Shown: piece by piece, positions 14,713 to 23,502 of the stretch
How positions within the stretch are numbered: position 1 is the stretch's first letter
Layout of the letters: every line of letters starts with the position of its first letter
NCBI GenBank assembly: GCA_001275005.1
Contig: JWZX01003348.1
Location: 1 to 30,640 of the forward strand
Length of the DNA stretch: 30,640 nucleotides
Source of the DNA: Chrysochromulina tobinii
Taxonomy: Eukaryota > Haptophyta > Prymnesiales > Chrysochromulinaceae
Direction: 5' to 3'
Position numbers and translations under genes: made by a program
Notes under the pieces: model-generated
Databases searched by the model: none
What the model was told of the DNA's origin: nothing
Seen by the model: only the letters and a program-made list of their open reading frames with translations

Positions 14713-15684
14713 ATGTGGTGCCCGGCGCTGCTCCTCCTTGCAGCCGCGCCGATGGCGGTGACTCTGCGAGTGGGCGGCGTCGGCCCGGCTCCTGCTCCGC
14801 TGTTGCAACCGCGTCGTGCGCTGCGCTGTGCGGCACCCGCGTGCTCAGCCGCTGACGGGAGTAGCGATCCGGCCGTGCTTCTCGCTTCATTGAAGCGCGT
14901 CTCTGCCTGCCGTGGCGACATCGTCGTGATCAAGTTCGGAGGCCACGCGATGACCAACAACCAAGCGTCCTTCGCAGCGGACATGGTGCTCCTGCAGTCG
15001 CTCGGCCTGCTTCCGGTCGTTGTGCACGGTGGCGGCCCGCAGATCAATAAGATGCTCGATAAACTCGAGATTCAGTCCACCTTTGTGAACGGGCTGCGCG
15101 TGACGACCCCCGCGGTGATGGAGGTCGTCGAGATGGTGCTTTGCGGACAGCTCAACAAGCAGATCGCCAGCGCGATCAACGCGGCCGGCGGCCGTGCGGT
15201 CGGCATCTCCGGCAAGGACGACGCGATGGTGACGGGCTCGATCAAAAATCCCGAGCTCGGCCTGGTCGGCGAGGCGGAGCACGTCAAGACATCGCTGCTG
15301 CACATGCTGCTCGAGGAGGGCATCATCCCGGTGATCGCGCCCGTTGCGACCGGCGAGGGCGGCACCTCTCTCAACCTCAACGCCGACACGATGGCAGGCG
15401 AGATCGCCGGCGCACTGCGCGCGAAGCAGCTGCTGCTCCTGACCGACGTGGCGGGTGTGCTCGATGGCAATAAGCAGCTCATTCCAACGCTGACGACGGC
15501 CGCCGCGCAGCAGCTCTGTGTCGACGGCACCGCCACCGGTGGCATGATCCCGAAGATCGAAAACGCCATCAGCGCGGTCCGAGCGGGCACCAGCACTGCT
15601 GTCATCATGGATGGGCGGGTCGAGCACTGCTCAGTCCTCCACCTGTTCGGCGGGGGCGGCGTCGGCACGGCCGTCTCCGACTAG
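14713..15684 (+). CDS. NAGK: N-acetyl-L-glutamate kinase with plastid-type presequence
   Basis: This enzyme phosphorylates N-acetylglutamate, the second step of arginine/ornithine synthesis. The 323-residue protein begins at ATG 14713. The kinase core starts near residue 55 with the amino-acid-kinase motifs: VVIKFGG (K74 contacts ATP phosphates), VVVHGGGPQIN (102-112), the substrate-binding NLNADTMAGEIAGAL (221-235), LLLTDVAGVLDG (241-252) and GGMIPK with K281. All are intact. The first ~20 residues (MWCPALLLLAAAPMAVTL) form a signal-peptide-like hydrophobic segment, followed by a Pro/Ala/Arg-rich stretch resembling a transit peptide. Such a two-part presequence is what secondary red plastids use, so I infer a plastid location. 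In plants and some algae NAGK is feedback-inhibited by arginine and relieved by PII; I cannot judge that from the sequence. No introns. Confidence 0.95.
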   Translation: MWCPALLLLAAAPMAVTLRVGGVGPAPAPLLQPRRALRCAAPACSAADGSSDPAVLLASLKRVSACRGDIVVIKFGGHAMTNNQASFAADMVLLQSLGLLPVVVHGGGPQINKMLDKLEIQSTFVNGLRVTTPAVMEVVEMVLCGQLNKQIASAINAAGGRAVGISGKDDAMVTGSIKNPELGLVGEAEHVKTSLLHMLLEEGIIPVIAPVATGEGGTSLNLNADTMAGEIAGALRAKQLLLLTDVAGVLDGNKQLIPTLTTAAAQQLCVDGTATGGMIPKIENAISAVRAGTSTAVIMDGRVEHCSVLHLFGGGGVGTAVSD

Positions 15685-16142
15685 TGAGCTCTCCCATGCG
15701 CACAGTACAGTAAATCATAGACACTCGGCTCTGTGCTGCGGCTCCGCTCGCGACGCTGGAGATACAACAACGGCTGACACAGCCGCGTGCGTGCGACCAG
15801 CCGTGACAGTGGGTCACCTAGTCTGGATGTGGGTTTCAGGGTACTCTACTGTGCGCTGATGAGAAGAGGAGAGTGTGCGACGGAGGGAGTGAGTGCAATT
15901 TCGTCGATTCTTTTCGTCGTGGAACGTCCCGAGCCGGAACGCGCCGGCCCGCCCGGGAATACCGTACGAGACTGCGGACTCGCATCGGCGGACTCGCCGC
16001 GCGCGCGTGCGATACAGGCGCGCGACCCCGCGAGCGCATCGCGGCATCACTACACGCGTGCGCCACACCGGCCGGGCGGCAACGCATGTACGTCGCACAC
16101 ACACCACACACCACGGACCGGCGCTACACGCCAGCGCCTGCC
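15685..16142. other. Intergenic region between convergent genes
   Basis: About 460 bases between the stops of acetylglutamate kinase (+) and the calpain-like gene (-). It includes CA-rich and CG-rich simple sequence near 16000-16120. I see no gene. Confidence 0.5.
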
Positions 16143-19100
16143 TCAGTCCCGCGCGTCGCGCAAATGGCGTCCGCCCTCATCATCGAGCAGTGCGATCTCG
16201 ATCGGCGCGCCGTCGGCGGTCGTCACGCCGAGAGAGAACGGTCCACACATCCCCTCCCCAAATGTGGCGGGCATCAGAATGTACGGCGCGCCATTGGGCA
16301 GCGGCTCGAGATAGAGCGTGCACTTGAGCTCGTGCATCGGGCAGAAGTTAGCCTGGTGGATCATTGCGGCGAGCGCGGCCTGCGGCGAGCGCACCGGAGC
16401 GTGTTGATGCTCTCCACGCAGCACGTACAGACCCATCAGAGAGGCGAGCGTGTCCGTCTTGAGCATCCGCTCCCATTTCTTGGGAGGGCGTTCGAGAGTG
16501 ATGTCCACCGTGGTGGGCGCCGCGAGCATCAGGCTGTACTGCGGGTTGCGCGACCACGCCCCCCCTTCGATGTGCGAGCCGCCGGCGGACGACTTGCCCC
16601 ACTTGCCACCGAGCACCCGCGATGTGTGGGGCTCGATCTCGCTGAGCGAGAGCACCGCATCGGAGAAGACGGAGACCGTATACTCACACTGCTCGCCCGG
16701 TTTCGCGGTGTGCACCGCGAGCAAGTAGGGGACCCCCGGGTCGAGCTTGAGCAGCGCGCCTCCCACGGACTCCTCGGCCACGCACGAGCTGACGAGCTCG
16801 GTGGGCGTGGGCGCGTGCCGACGCACCGGCCGCGAGTCGAAGGTATCACGCACCGGGATTCCGAAGGCGACATTGTACGAGCCGATGGGGTTCAGGTCGA
16901 GGGTCGAGCCATCGGCCAACGGTTGCGGGCCGGCGGCAGGCAGCAGGCCTTGCTGATCCATCAGAGATCCGGAGAAGCTGGCCGAGGCCGATTGAGGCCG
17001 GCCGTTCACGTTCACGTTCACGGGCGGCTGCCTCTCGGAGATGTGCATCTCGGAGATGGAGGCGAGCTCTGCTCTCGTCGACGACGCGCCCTGCGAGCCA
17101 CAACCGCCTCCGCCGCCTTGCTGGCCGCGCAGGGTGCGGTTGGAGTCTATCTCACCCTTGGAGACGGGACCGTCGTGGTTTCGGTCGAGGCCACCGAACT
17201 CCACTAGCTGCTCGGGTCCGCCGACCGTCATCAGCTGCCCCGGCAGATTGCGCTTGGCGCCGCCGCTGCCTTGCGGCTGGCCGCGCCGGCCGCCTTGCTG
17301 CGATGACGTGGCGGGCCGGCTGCGAGGAGGCGAGCTGCCAGGGCGCGTGGGCGCGGGCGCGGTGCCCGGCCGGCTGGGCGGCGGCGAGGCCGTCGACGAG
17401 GCTGATGCGGACGAGGCGCCACTGCCCCTTTTGCCGAACTTGCCTCTCTCGAACTCGCCCTTGAAGAGGGAGAAGCCCACCAAAGGCGGTGCAATCTTTG
17501 TCATCTGATGCTTGCTGCGCTTGGTGCCAGCGGCGTTCTCGTCGTTCGCGCCGACGGGCGGGCCGGCGAGCGCCGTGGCGGGCGCATGCGCTTCGACGAC
17601 GACGCGTACGCGCGCCATCGCCGCGTTCGTGGGCGGCGGGCGCAGCGTGAGCCAGTACTGAGGGTTGAGGTGCCACGTCTTGCATGTGCGTGGTCCGCCT
17701 GAGTTGCTCTCGTCGAAGCGCCCGTGCAGTGTCGCGGCGACCGCGGGCTGCGCCTGCTTGAGAGAAAAGGGCACATCGGCCTGGATGCGCAGAATATACG
17801 GTGCGGACGCGTTCGGCTTGGAGCACGGGACGATGCAGTACACGCGATCGTCGTGCAGAGAGAGTGTCAAGCCGACCGAGCGTCGTTTGGACGGTCCGCT
17901 CTCGCCCACGACGAGCTTGTCGTCGCCTGCCCACATACGCCCGTAGTCCATCGTGCTCAGGGCGCCGCCCTTGAGTACGGAGAGCATGATCGGCAGGTAG
18001 GGACTCAAGCCGCCGCCGCCGTCCTCGTCGCCGCCGCCGTCCTCGTCGCCGCCGCCGTCCTCGTCGCCGCCGCCGCCGTTCATGGAGCCTCCCACCACGG
18101 CGCCGCCGCCAAAGGAGAAGTTCGCGGCCGAGGTTGAGGCGTGGCGCACATCGGGCAGCCGCGCGTCGCGCTGCGAGAGCTCGATCGAGACGGAGGCGGA
18201 GGCGGAGACGGTGAGCCAGTACATTGGGTTGATGCACCATGACGGTTGGGTTCGCGGCCCTCCCGCGTTCCCCTCACGCCACGCGCCCTCGCACACCACG
18301 GCCTCGGTTGTGTGCCCGGCCACCGTGAGGGTGGGCACCGACGCGAACCGCGCCGCCGCCTCAGCCATCGGGATCCAGAAGGCGCTCAGCCCCTCGGACA
18401 GCGGCAGCAGCTCCTCGGCGACAGCTGGGAAGCGCTGCCATTCGTTCGAATGGGGCGCCCACGCGTGCGTAAAGGGCGCGGCGCTGCCCGTATGGTTGAG
18501 CCCGTGCGCATCCACGTACGGGTCGCGCACGCACAGCAGCCGCAGCCCGGGCATCGGCTCGCGGCAGTACAAGATCGGATACAGCATCATAGGCTGCAGC
18601 GGCGCGGCGGATGACCCTGGGAGGGTGAGCAGGCCCTGCAGGCCTCTCTTGCGCTGCGTGCGGCTCATCTGGCGCCAGAGCCGGTCGAGCTCGGCGCCGA
18701 GCTCTTCCAGGCTCGGCGCCCCTTGCGACTCCGCAGGCGCCTGCGGCATCTCGTCCAGCGCCACGTGTCCTGCGGACAGGTCGATGAGCGCGTCGATTAG
18801 GTCGCCGCCGTCGAGCGCTGCATACGAGCCCATATAGCTTGGCCCATCGCCTTGGTGAGCAGCGCGGGCCAAAGCTCGTCGGCCGCCGCCGACGAGCAGA
18901 AAGCCACCTTGCCGTCCGGGCCGCACGGCAGCATCGCGTCGATGGTGATCGGGATCCATGTGCCATGCTTGAAGATGCGCAGCGTCAGGATGCCGCGGTC
19001 CAGATGGTCGGTGAGCGCGAAGAGGTGCACGAGGAGCTCTGGCCGGGTGGCGAGCAACGCCATCGCGCCCGCGAGCCACCCGCCGTCGAAGTGGCTCCCG

Positions 19101-19474
19101 CCAAAGCTCAGGTTGACGCCCTCGGCGCTCACTCCAAACAGCGAGGCGCCGGGCAGCGCGTCGACCACCGTCCGCCACTGGACGACGCCGAGCTCCTCGA
19201 CTCGCAACGCATCCGGGCTGACGGCGATCGAGGCCGGGATGAATTCGGCGTCCACAAACCTGCGGCGCGGGCGCGGCGCGGCACGTGAGCGTGGCACGTC
19301 TCGCGCCGTGATGTATGAGGAAGAGAGAGGCAAGCCGGAGCGCGGGCATGCTGCTCGAGCTGGCCGTGGTGCTTACAGTTCGTCCGACGGCGTCTCAGCG
19401 AGGGCGTCCGTCTCGGCAACGGCGAGCCGCGGCATGCGCAGCGTTGCCGTGAGGAAGGCGCTGCTCTCCTCCAT
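16143..19474 (-). CDS. Calpain-like pseudoprotease with three domain-III-type modules and an EF-hand
   Basis: Exon 1 (19377-19474) starts MEESSAFLTATL and is joined by a 117-base GT-AG intron to a calpain-type domain beginning FVDAEFIPAS. The domain keeps the family shape (SLFGV, ELLVHLFALTD, IFKHGTWIPITIDAMLP, ELWPALLTKAM, GSYAALDGGDLIDALIDL, FWIPM). However, the catalytic Cys of the usual GDCWF is Gly (FDGGWLAG), the His of GHAYS is missing (MMLYPILY) and the Asn of RNPWG is Asp (VRDPYV). It should therefore be inactive as a protease. Three calpain domain-III-like beta-sandwich modules follow, each with (N/S)(A/S)GG then W-x-x-NP-x-Y, around 18290-18210, 17735-17640 and 16610-16530. An EF-hand loop (DRNHDGPVSKGE, 17151-17186) lies before the last. 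Two apparent extra G's at 18829-18831 and 18843-18845 shift the frame inside a conserved block. A Ca2+-responsive scaffold role is inferred. Confidence 0.8.
18011..18064 (-). repeat. 18-bp coding tandem repeat (GGGDED), three copies
   Basis: Units at 18011, 18029 and 18047 encode repeated GGGDED in a linker between two domain-III-like modules. They keep the frame and form an acidic, flexible spacer. Confidence 0.9.
19260..19376 (-). other. Intron of the calpain-like gene
   Basis: On the - strand the exon ends GACGAACT, followed by GTAAGC (19376 leftward), and the intron ends in CGCCGCAG (AG at 19261-19260). Both junctions are phase 2, and joining them gives SDEL followed by FVDAEF, the start of the calpain domain. 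The 117-base interval has no in-frame ATG that could start the calpain frame otherwise. This is the clearest GT-AG intron in the window. Confidence 0.8.
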
Positions 19475-19688
19475 GGCGCAGCGCTGCGTTGCAAGGCTGG
19501 TGGAACTGTCTCTGACGTTCACGAAACATAATAAACTTCACGAACATGCAGGCGCGGCACGGCCCTGCCTAAAGAGTCATCTGGAGTGCAGGCATCTTGG
19601 GTTTTTTACACAAAACTAAACTCTAACTTCGATTTCAATGAATTGGAAGTTCGCGGGTTTTGGGCACGCTGCCACTGCACGACCAACC
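19475..19688. promoter_or_regulatory. Head-to-head promoter space, calpain-like gene / annexin
   Basis: The two divergent ATGs are 214 bp apart. The middle is A/T-richer than the surroundings (for example AAACATAATAAACTTCACG near 19525 and the ACAAAACTAAACTC stretch near 19612). Two Ca2+-related genes could share regulation here, but this is inferred from layout. Confidence 0.4.
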
Positions 19689-22600
19689 ATGGGTGGATGT
19701 GCATCGTCTCCGGAGGTCGAGGCTACGGAGCAAGATCCGGAATACACCGAGAAGCACCCGGCGACCAACATGGATGACATGCAAGACCTCAAATTCGACA
19801 TCGGCCTAGCGGAGGATCAGGCCGTCGAGGCGGGCCCCGAAAGGTTGACCTTCATCGCCTCGGTGCTCCGGGCACGCCAAAATCACCACGAGGACGCGAA
19901 CATCATGGAGGAGGTGTGCGTGAAGCTGCAGGGCCACAATAAGAAGCTCAAGTCCTTCGTTGCCACCGCCGATGCCGAGGCCATCTACGAGGCGATGAAC
20001 GGCGGCTTCCTGGGCCTCGGCTGCAACCACAACAAGCTGATCGCGGCGGTCTGCACGCGAACCAAGAGCCAGCTGTCGACGACGGCGAAGCGCTACCGCG
20101 CCAAGTATGACAAGGACATCCGCGAGGAGGTGAAAGGCGAGACCGGAGGCAACTACGGCCGGATGATGTACTACGCGCTGGGCTCGCGGACAGAGTATGT
20201 GATCGACATGATCGACAAGGCGTGCGAGGGCTGGGGCACGGCGGAGATGATCCTGATCGAGCTGTTCATCACGTGCGAGCAGCAGTGGCTGCAGGCGGGC
20301 AAGCAAGCGTGGGAGGGCCGCCATGACAAGAGCCTCATCGATTACGTGACCGCGGAGTTGGGCTCGTCATACTCGGGACTGTGCCGGCTGCTGATGCTGC
20401 TGCTCAAGGGCGACCGCGCGCCCGAGTTCGAACCGGCCAACGAGGCCTTGGCGCATGAGCAGTGCGAGCAGCTGCGCGGCGAGGTCGACAAGGGCATGTT
20501 CTCCTCCCGGAACGAGGACCTGTGGATCGACATCATCGGGACCAACTCGATCATGCAGAACATGAAGCTCGCCGAGGTGTTCGAGAATAAGTATTCGCAG
20601 TCGCTGCGCAAGGGGATGGCGGACAAGATGCCGAAGAAGCTGGGTTGGTGCCTGAGCGCGCTGCTCATGCCGCGCCAGGACTTCATTGCCATGCGCATCG
20701 AGAGCGCCATGAAGGGCTGGTTCACCGATGCGGGCACGCTGTGCCGTCTGCTCGGCGGCCTCGACGACCGCCTGATGGCCGGACTGCTCGATGCGTACGA
20801 GCGCAAGTACGGGCTGCCGCTCGCGTCGGCGCTCAACAACGAGATCGGTGGCAACTTTGCGAAGGCAGCTATCGGCTGGCTTCGCGTGCTCCAGGACCCG
20901 GCGGGCGGCGTCGAGGCCGTGACCGAGGCAGCGGCCTCCGACTTTTCGGGCGACGCGCCCAAGCTCGCGGTGATGTGCGACTTCCTCCTGCTCGAGCACG
21001 AGTCGCTGATGCGCTGCGCGGCGGCGCTCGACGTGGAGACCCTCGCCGAGGCGACCAAGGGCATCACGACCGACGACTCCGCTTTCATCAAGACCATCAC
21101 GTGCCGCTCCAAGCGCCATCTCGGGCGCATCTCGTACATGTACCGCGAGGCGAACGACAAGTCCCTCTCAGAGCTCATCAGCGCCAACTGCTCGGACTGG
21201 TATGCGTACCTCGCCAAGTTCCTCGTGCTCCAGCCGTCGCAGTCCGACGCGCTGCTCCTCGACATCGCGCTCGAGGGCAACATCGGCGAGAACGACAAGT
21301 GCGCCCTCATCGAGTTCCTGTGCGCACGCCACCCGCGGCGTGTGCGCGCGACTAAGAAGGCGTGGGAGAAGAAGAATGACCAGTCGCTCGTCGATCGGCT
21401 CTCGGATGAGCTGAATGGTGACCTGAAGACGATCGCGCTCACGATGCTCAAGGGCAAGCGCATGACGGACGACGACGACGCGCCTGCTGATGCGGAGCTC
21501 GCCAAAGCCCAGGCCGCCGAGATCCACGACGACATGGGCAAGGCGATCGAGATCCTGTGCTCCAACTCGAACAAGCAGAACGCCGCGATCAACCACGCGT
21601 ACGAGATGGAGTACGACATGTCGCTCGGACGCGCCATTGGCGAGGAGTACAACGGCGACGTCAAGGCGGCCCTCACGGCGATGCTCCTCTCGCCAGCGGA
21701 GTGGTATGCCTCACGGCTCAAGGCTTCGTTCAAGGGCTTCGGCACCTCGGACCGCACCGTGTGCCGCATCATCGGCGCACACGACAAGGACGAGATCAAG
21801 GAGATCGCCAAGGCGTACGACGAGAAGTACGGGCGCCGCCTCAAGAACGACATTCAGCAAGAGTGCTCGGGCGACTACCGTCGCCTGGCGGTCGCGTGGG
21901 TCGATCTGCCCGACCAGCTTGCCCAGCCGGACAAGCAAATCGTGCTCCCGGAGCCTGTGCAGGATGTGCCGGAGGAGGCCAAGGTGCCCTTTTGCTCAGG
22001 ATGAGGAGGACGACGACGACGGCTTCGAGGAGCGCGACGAAGTGCCGCCCCCGTCGAGTCCCATTTACGGCGCCAAGATCGTGCTCTGGAAGCAGAAGCT
22101 CGAGGCCGCGGAGGCGGCTGGCAAGCAGCGGCGCACTGCGTACTACCGTCGGCTGCTCACCATGTACCCGCCGCTGCCGCAGGGGCACAAGATCCTTGAA
22201 GCGTACTGTGAGGCGCTCGTGGCCGAGTTCCAAAAGGGCGAGGAGGGGATGGTGGCCGCGTGGCTCTCTTCTCAAGCAGACGAGGTCTTTGAGGAGGCAG
22301 GAACCACCAAGGAGTTTTTCGACGACTGGAACAACACGTCCGAAGACTGCCTCCGGAAGAAGTTGATCACCGTGGGCGAGCTCAAGCACTCGTGGGGCAT
22401 CACGGGACGCAAGAAGGTCCTGCCCACGCCCGAGCCGGAGGAGTACGAGACGCCGTACGAGAAGCCGTCCGAGGCAGCGCCGCCCCCGCCGCCGCCTCCC
22501 AATCCATATCAGGTGTATCAACCTCCAGTCAATCCGATGATGGAGATGATGCAGGCTCAGGCGCAGATGACGGCGGGCCTGATGCAGGTGCAAACCAACA

Positions 22601-22857
22601 TGATGTCCACCGTCATGACGCAGCAGCAGACCATCATGCAGCAGACCACGTTCATGCGCCAACCGGCCGGCTTTGGCGGGGGCGGCGTGCAGAAGATGGC
22701 TGCCACCGTGCCCTTTGGCGTCTACGGCGGCCAGGAAATGAACGTCCAGACACAGTATGGCATGATGCGCGTGACGGTGCCTCCGGGCTACGGCCCCGGC
22801 TCGACCTTTTACTTCAACGTGCCCGTGCCGTCCCCGTTCACAAACTTCCTCTCGTGA
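19689..22857 (+). CDS. Eight-repeat annexin with N-terminal lipidation motif and C-terminal extension
   Basis: Annexins bind acidic phospholipid membranes, usually through Ca2+. I count eight repeats of about 70 residues (for example KACEGWGTAEMILIELFI, AMKGWFTDAGTLCRLLGGLD, ASFKGFGTSDRTVCRIIGAH), each with the helix pattern ending in (E/D)xxGxx followed by a Leu-rich helix. The usual number is four; annexin A6 has eight. Only a few GxGT Ca2+ sites remain. The ATG at 19689 is preferred over an upstream one at 19638 because it gives MGGCASSPEV, a classic N-myristoylation plus palmitoylation motif, with CC before ATGG. After repeat 8 an acidic linker (DEEDDDDGFEERDE) leads to a ~150-residue helical region, a Pro run, a Met/Gln-rich stretch and a short C-terminal VTVPPGYGPGSTFYFNVP motif. 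The frame shifts by one base at a T run (21990-21993). The two halves are otherwise continuous. Confidence 0.88.
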
Positions 22858-22911
22858 GCTACCTACCATCCTCGCGTACACCACTGCGCACTTTCGAGAC
22901 TTGTCACTTAT

Positions 22912-22975
22912 CTGACCGTCTCCTGCCCTCACAGGCCTTTTCTTACCTGACCGTCTCCTGCCCTCACAGGCCTTT
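22912..22975. repeat. Tandem duplication, 29-bp identity, period 35
   Basis: The 29-base block that begins CTGACCGTCTCCTGCC and ends CACAGGCCTTT occurs at 22912-22940 and 22947-22975. The preceding bases (CTTA) are also shared. It lies in the annexin 3' region. Confidence 0.9.
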
Positions 22976-23447
22976 GAGCATGAGGTAGACGACTCAGCGA
23001 GGAGCTGAATGTCGAGACACTCAAGGTATCAAAGAGCGCGAGGTCACGCGAGCACGGTGGCTGGCATCCGAGCATAGCCTACCAGAAGGGCAAGGCGCAG
23101 TAGGGAAGGGTTGTCGTGAAGCATGTGGACAAGTGTCATGCCACTTGCAGATGACGATCCTTCGGGCCTGCGATGAAATCATGCACAGCGGACCAGAAAA
23201 GTTTACATATATCGCATGCCGTGCACAACAGCAGAGAGGCCTAGTATACTACGTTGTATGGGTATGCAAATCAGCGATAAGCTTAAATAGAAAATACGTG
23301 CACGGTGTATGGCCCTGTGCGAACAGCCAGTATTTTTCGTACCGATGCGTCTTGACTCTTGTGTATCGACCGTACTGCGGGGAACGGAATCTATCGCGCG
23401 TTCGCGCAATGCGCAGACACTTTGCGCGGAATACACATTCGAGTGTC

Positions 23448-23488
23448 TTCTGAGCGGGCAGTATCAGTGCCGTAGCACCGGCTGTACT
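23448..23488 (+). repeat. Dispersed repeat, copy B
   Basis: Same element as 418-459: TTCTGAGCGGGCAG, then CAGTGC, GTAG and TGTACT in the same order. It lies 3' of the annexin gene on the + strand, as copy A lies 3' of the EF-hand gene. Confidence 0.6.
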
Positions 23489-23502
23489 TAACCTTCACAC
23501 AT

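Larger units (their letters stand above)
22858..23502. other. Intergenic region between convergent genes
   Basis: About 645 bases between the annexin stop (+) and the inositol-synthase/kinase stop (-). It holds a 35-bp tandem duplication at 22912-22975 and copy B of a dispersed repeat at 23448-23488. No gene is convincing. Confidence 0.5.

Noticed and set aside
15873-17207. A 444-residue open frame on the + strand
   Set aside because: Antisense of the calpain domain-III-like modules; Arg/His-rich with no recognisable motif.
19264-19349. ATG at 19349 (MPALRLASLFLI) as start of the calpain-like gene
   Set aside because: That frame runs in nonsense Arg/His-rich sequence until the frameshift region; the spliced exon from 19474 leads directly into the conserved FVDAEF.
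20342-21853. A 503-residue open frame on the - strand
   Set aside because: Antisense shadow of the annexin repeats; Ser/Arg-rich and without family features.
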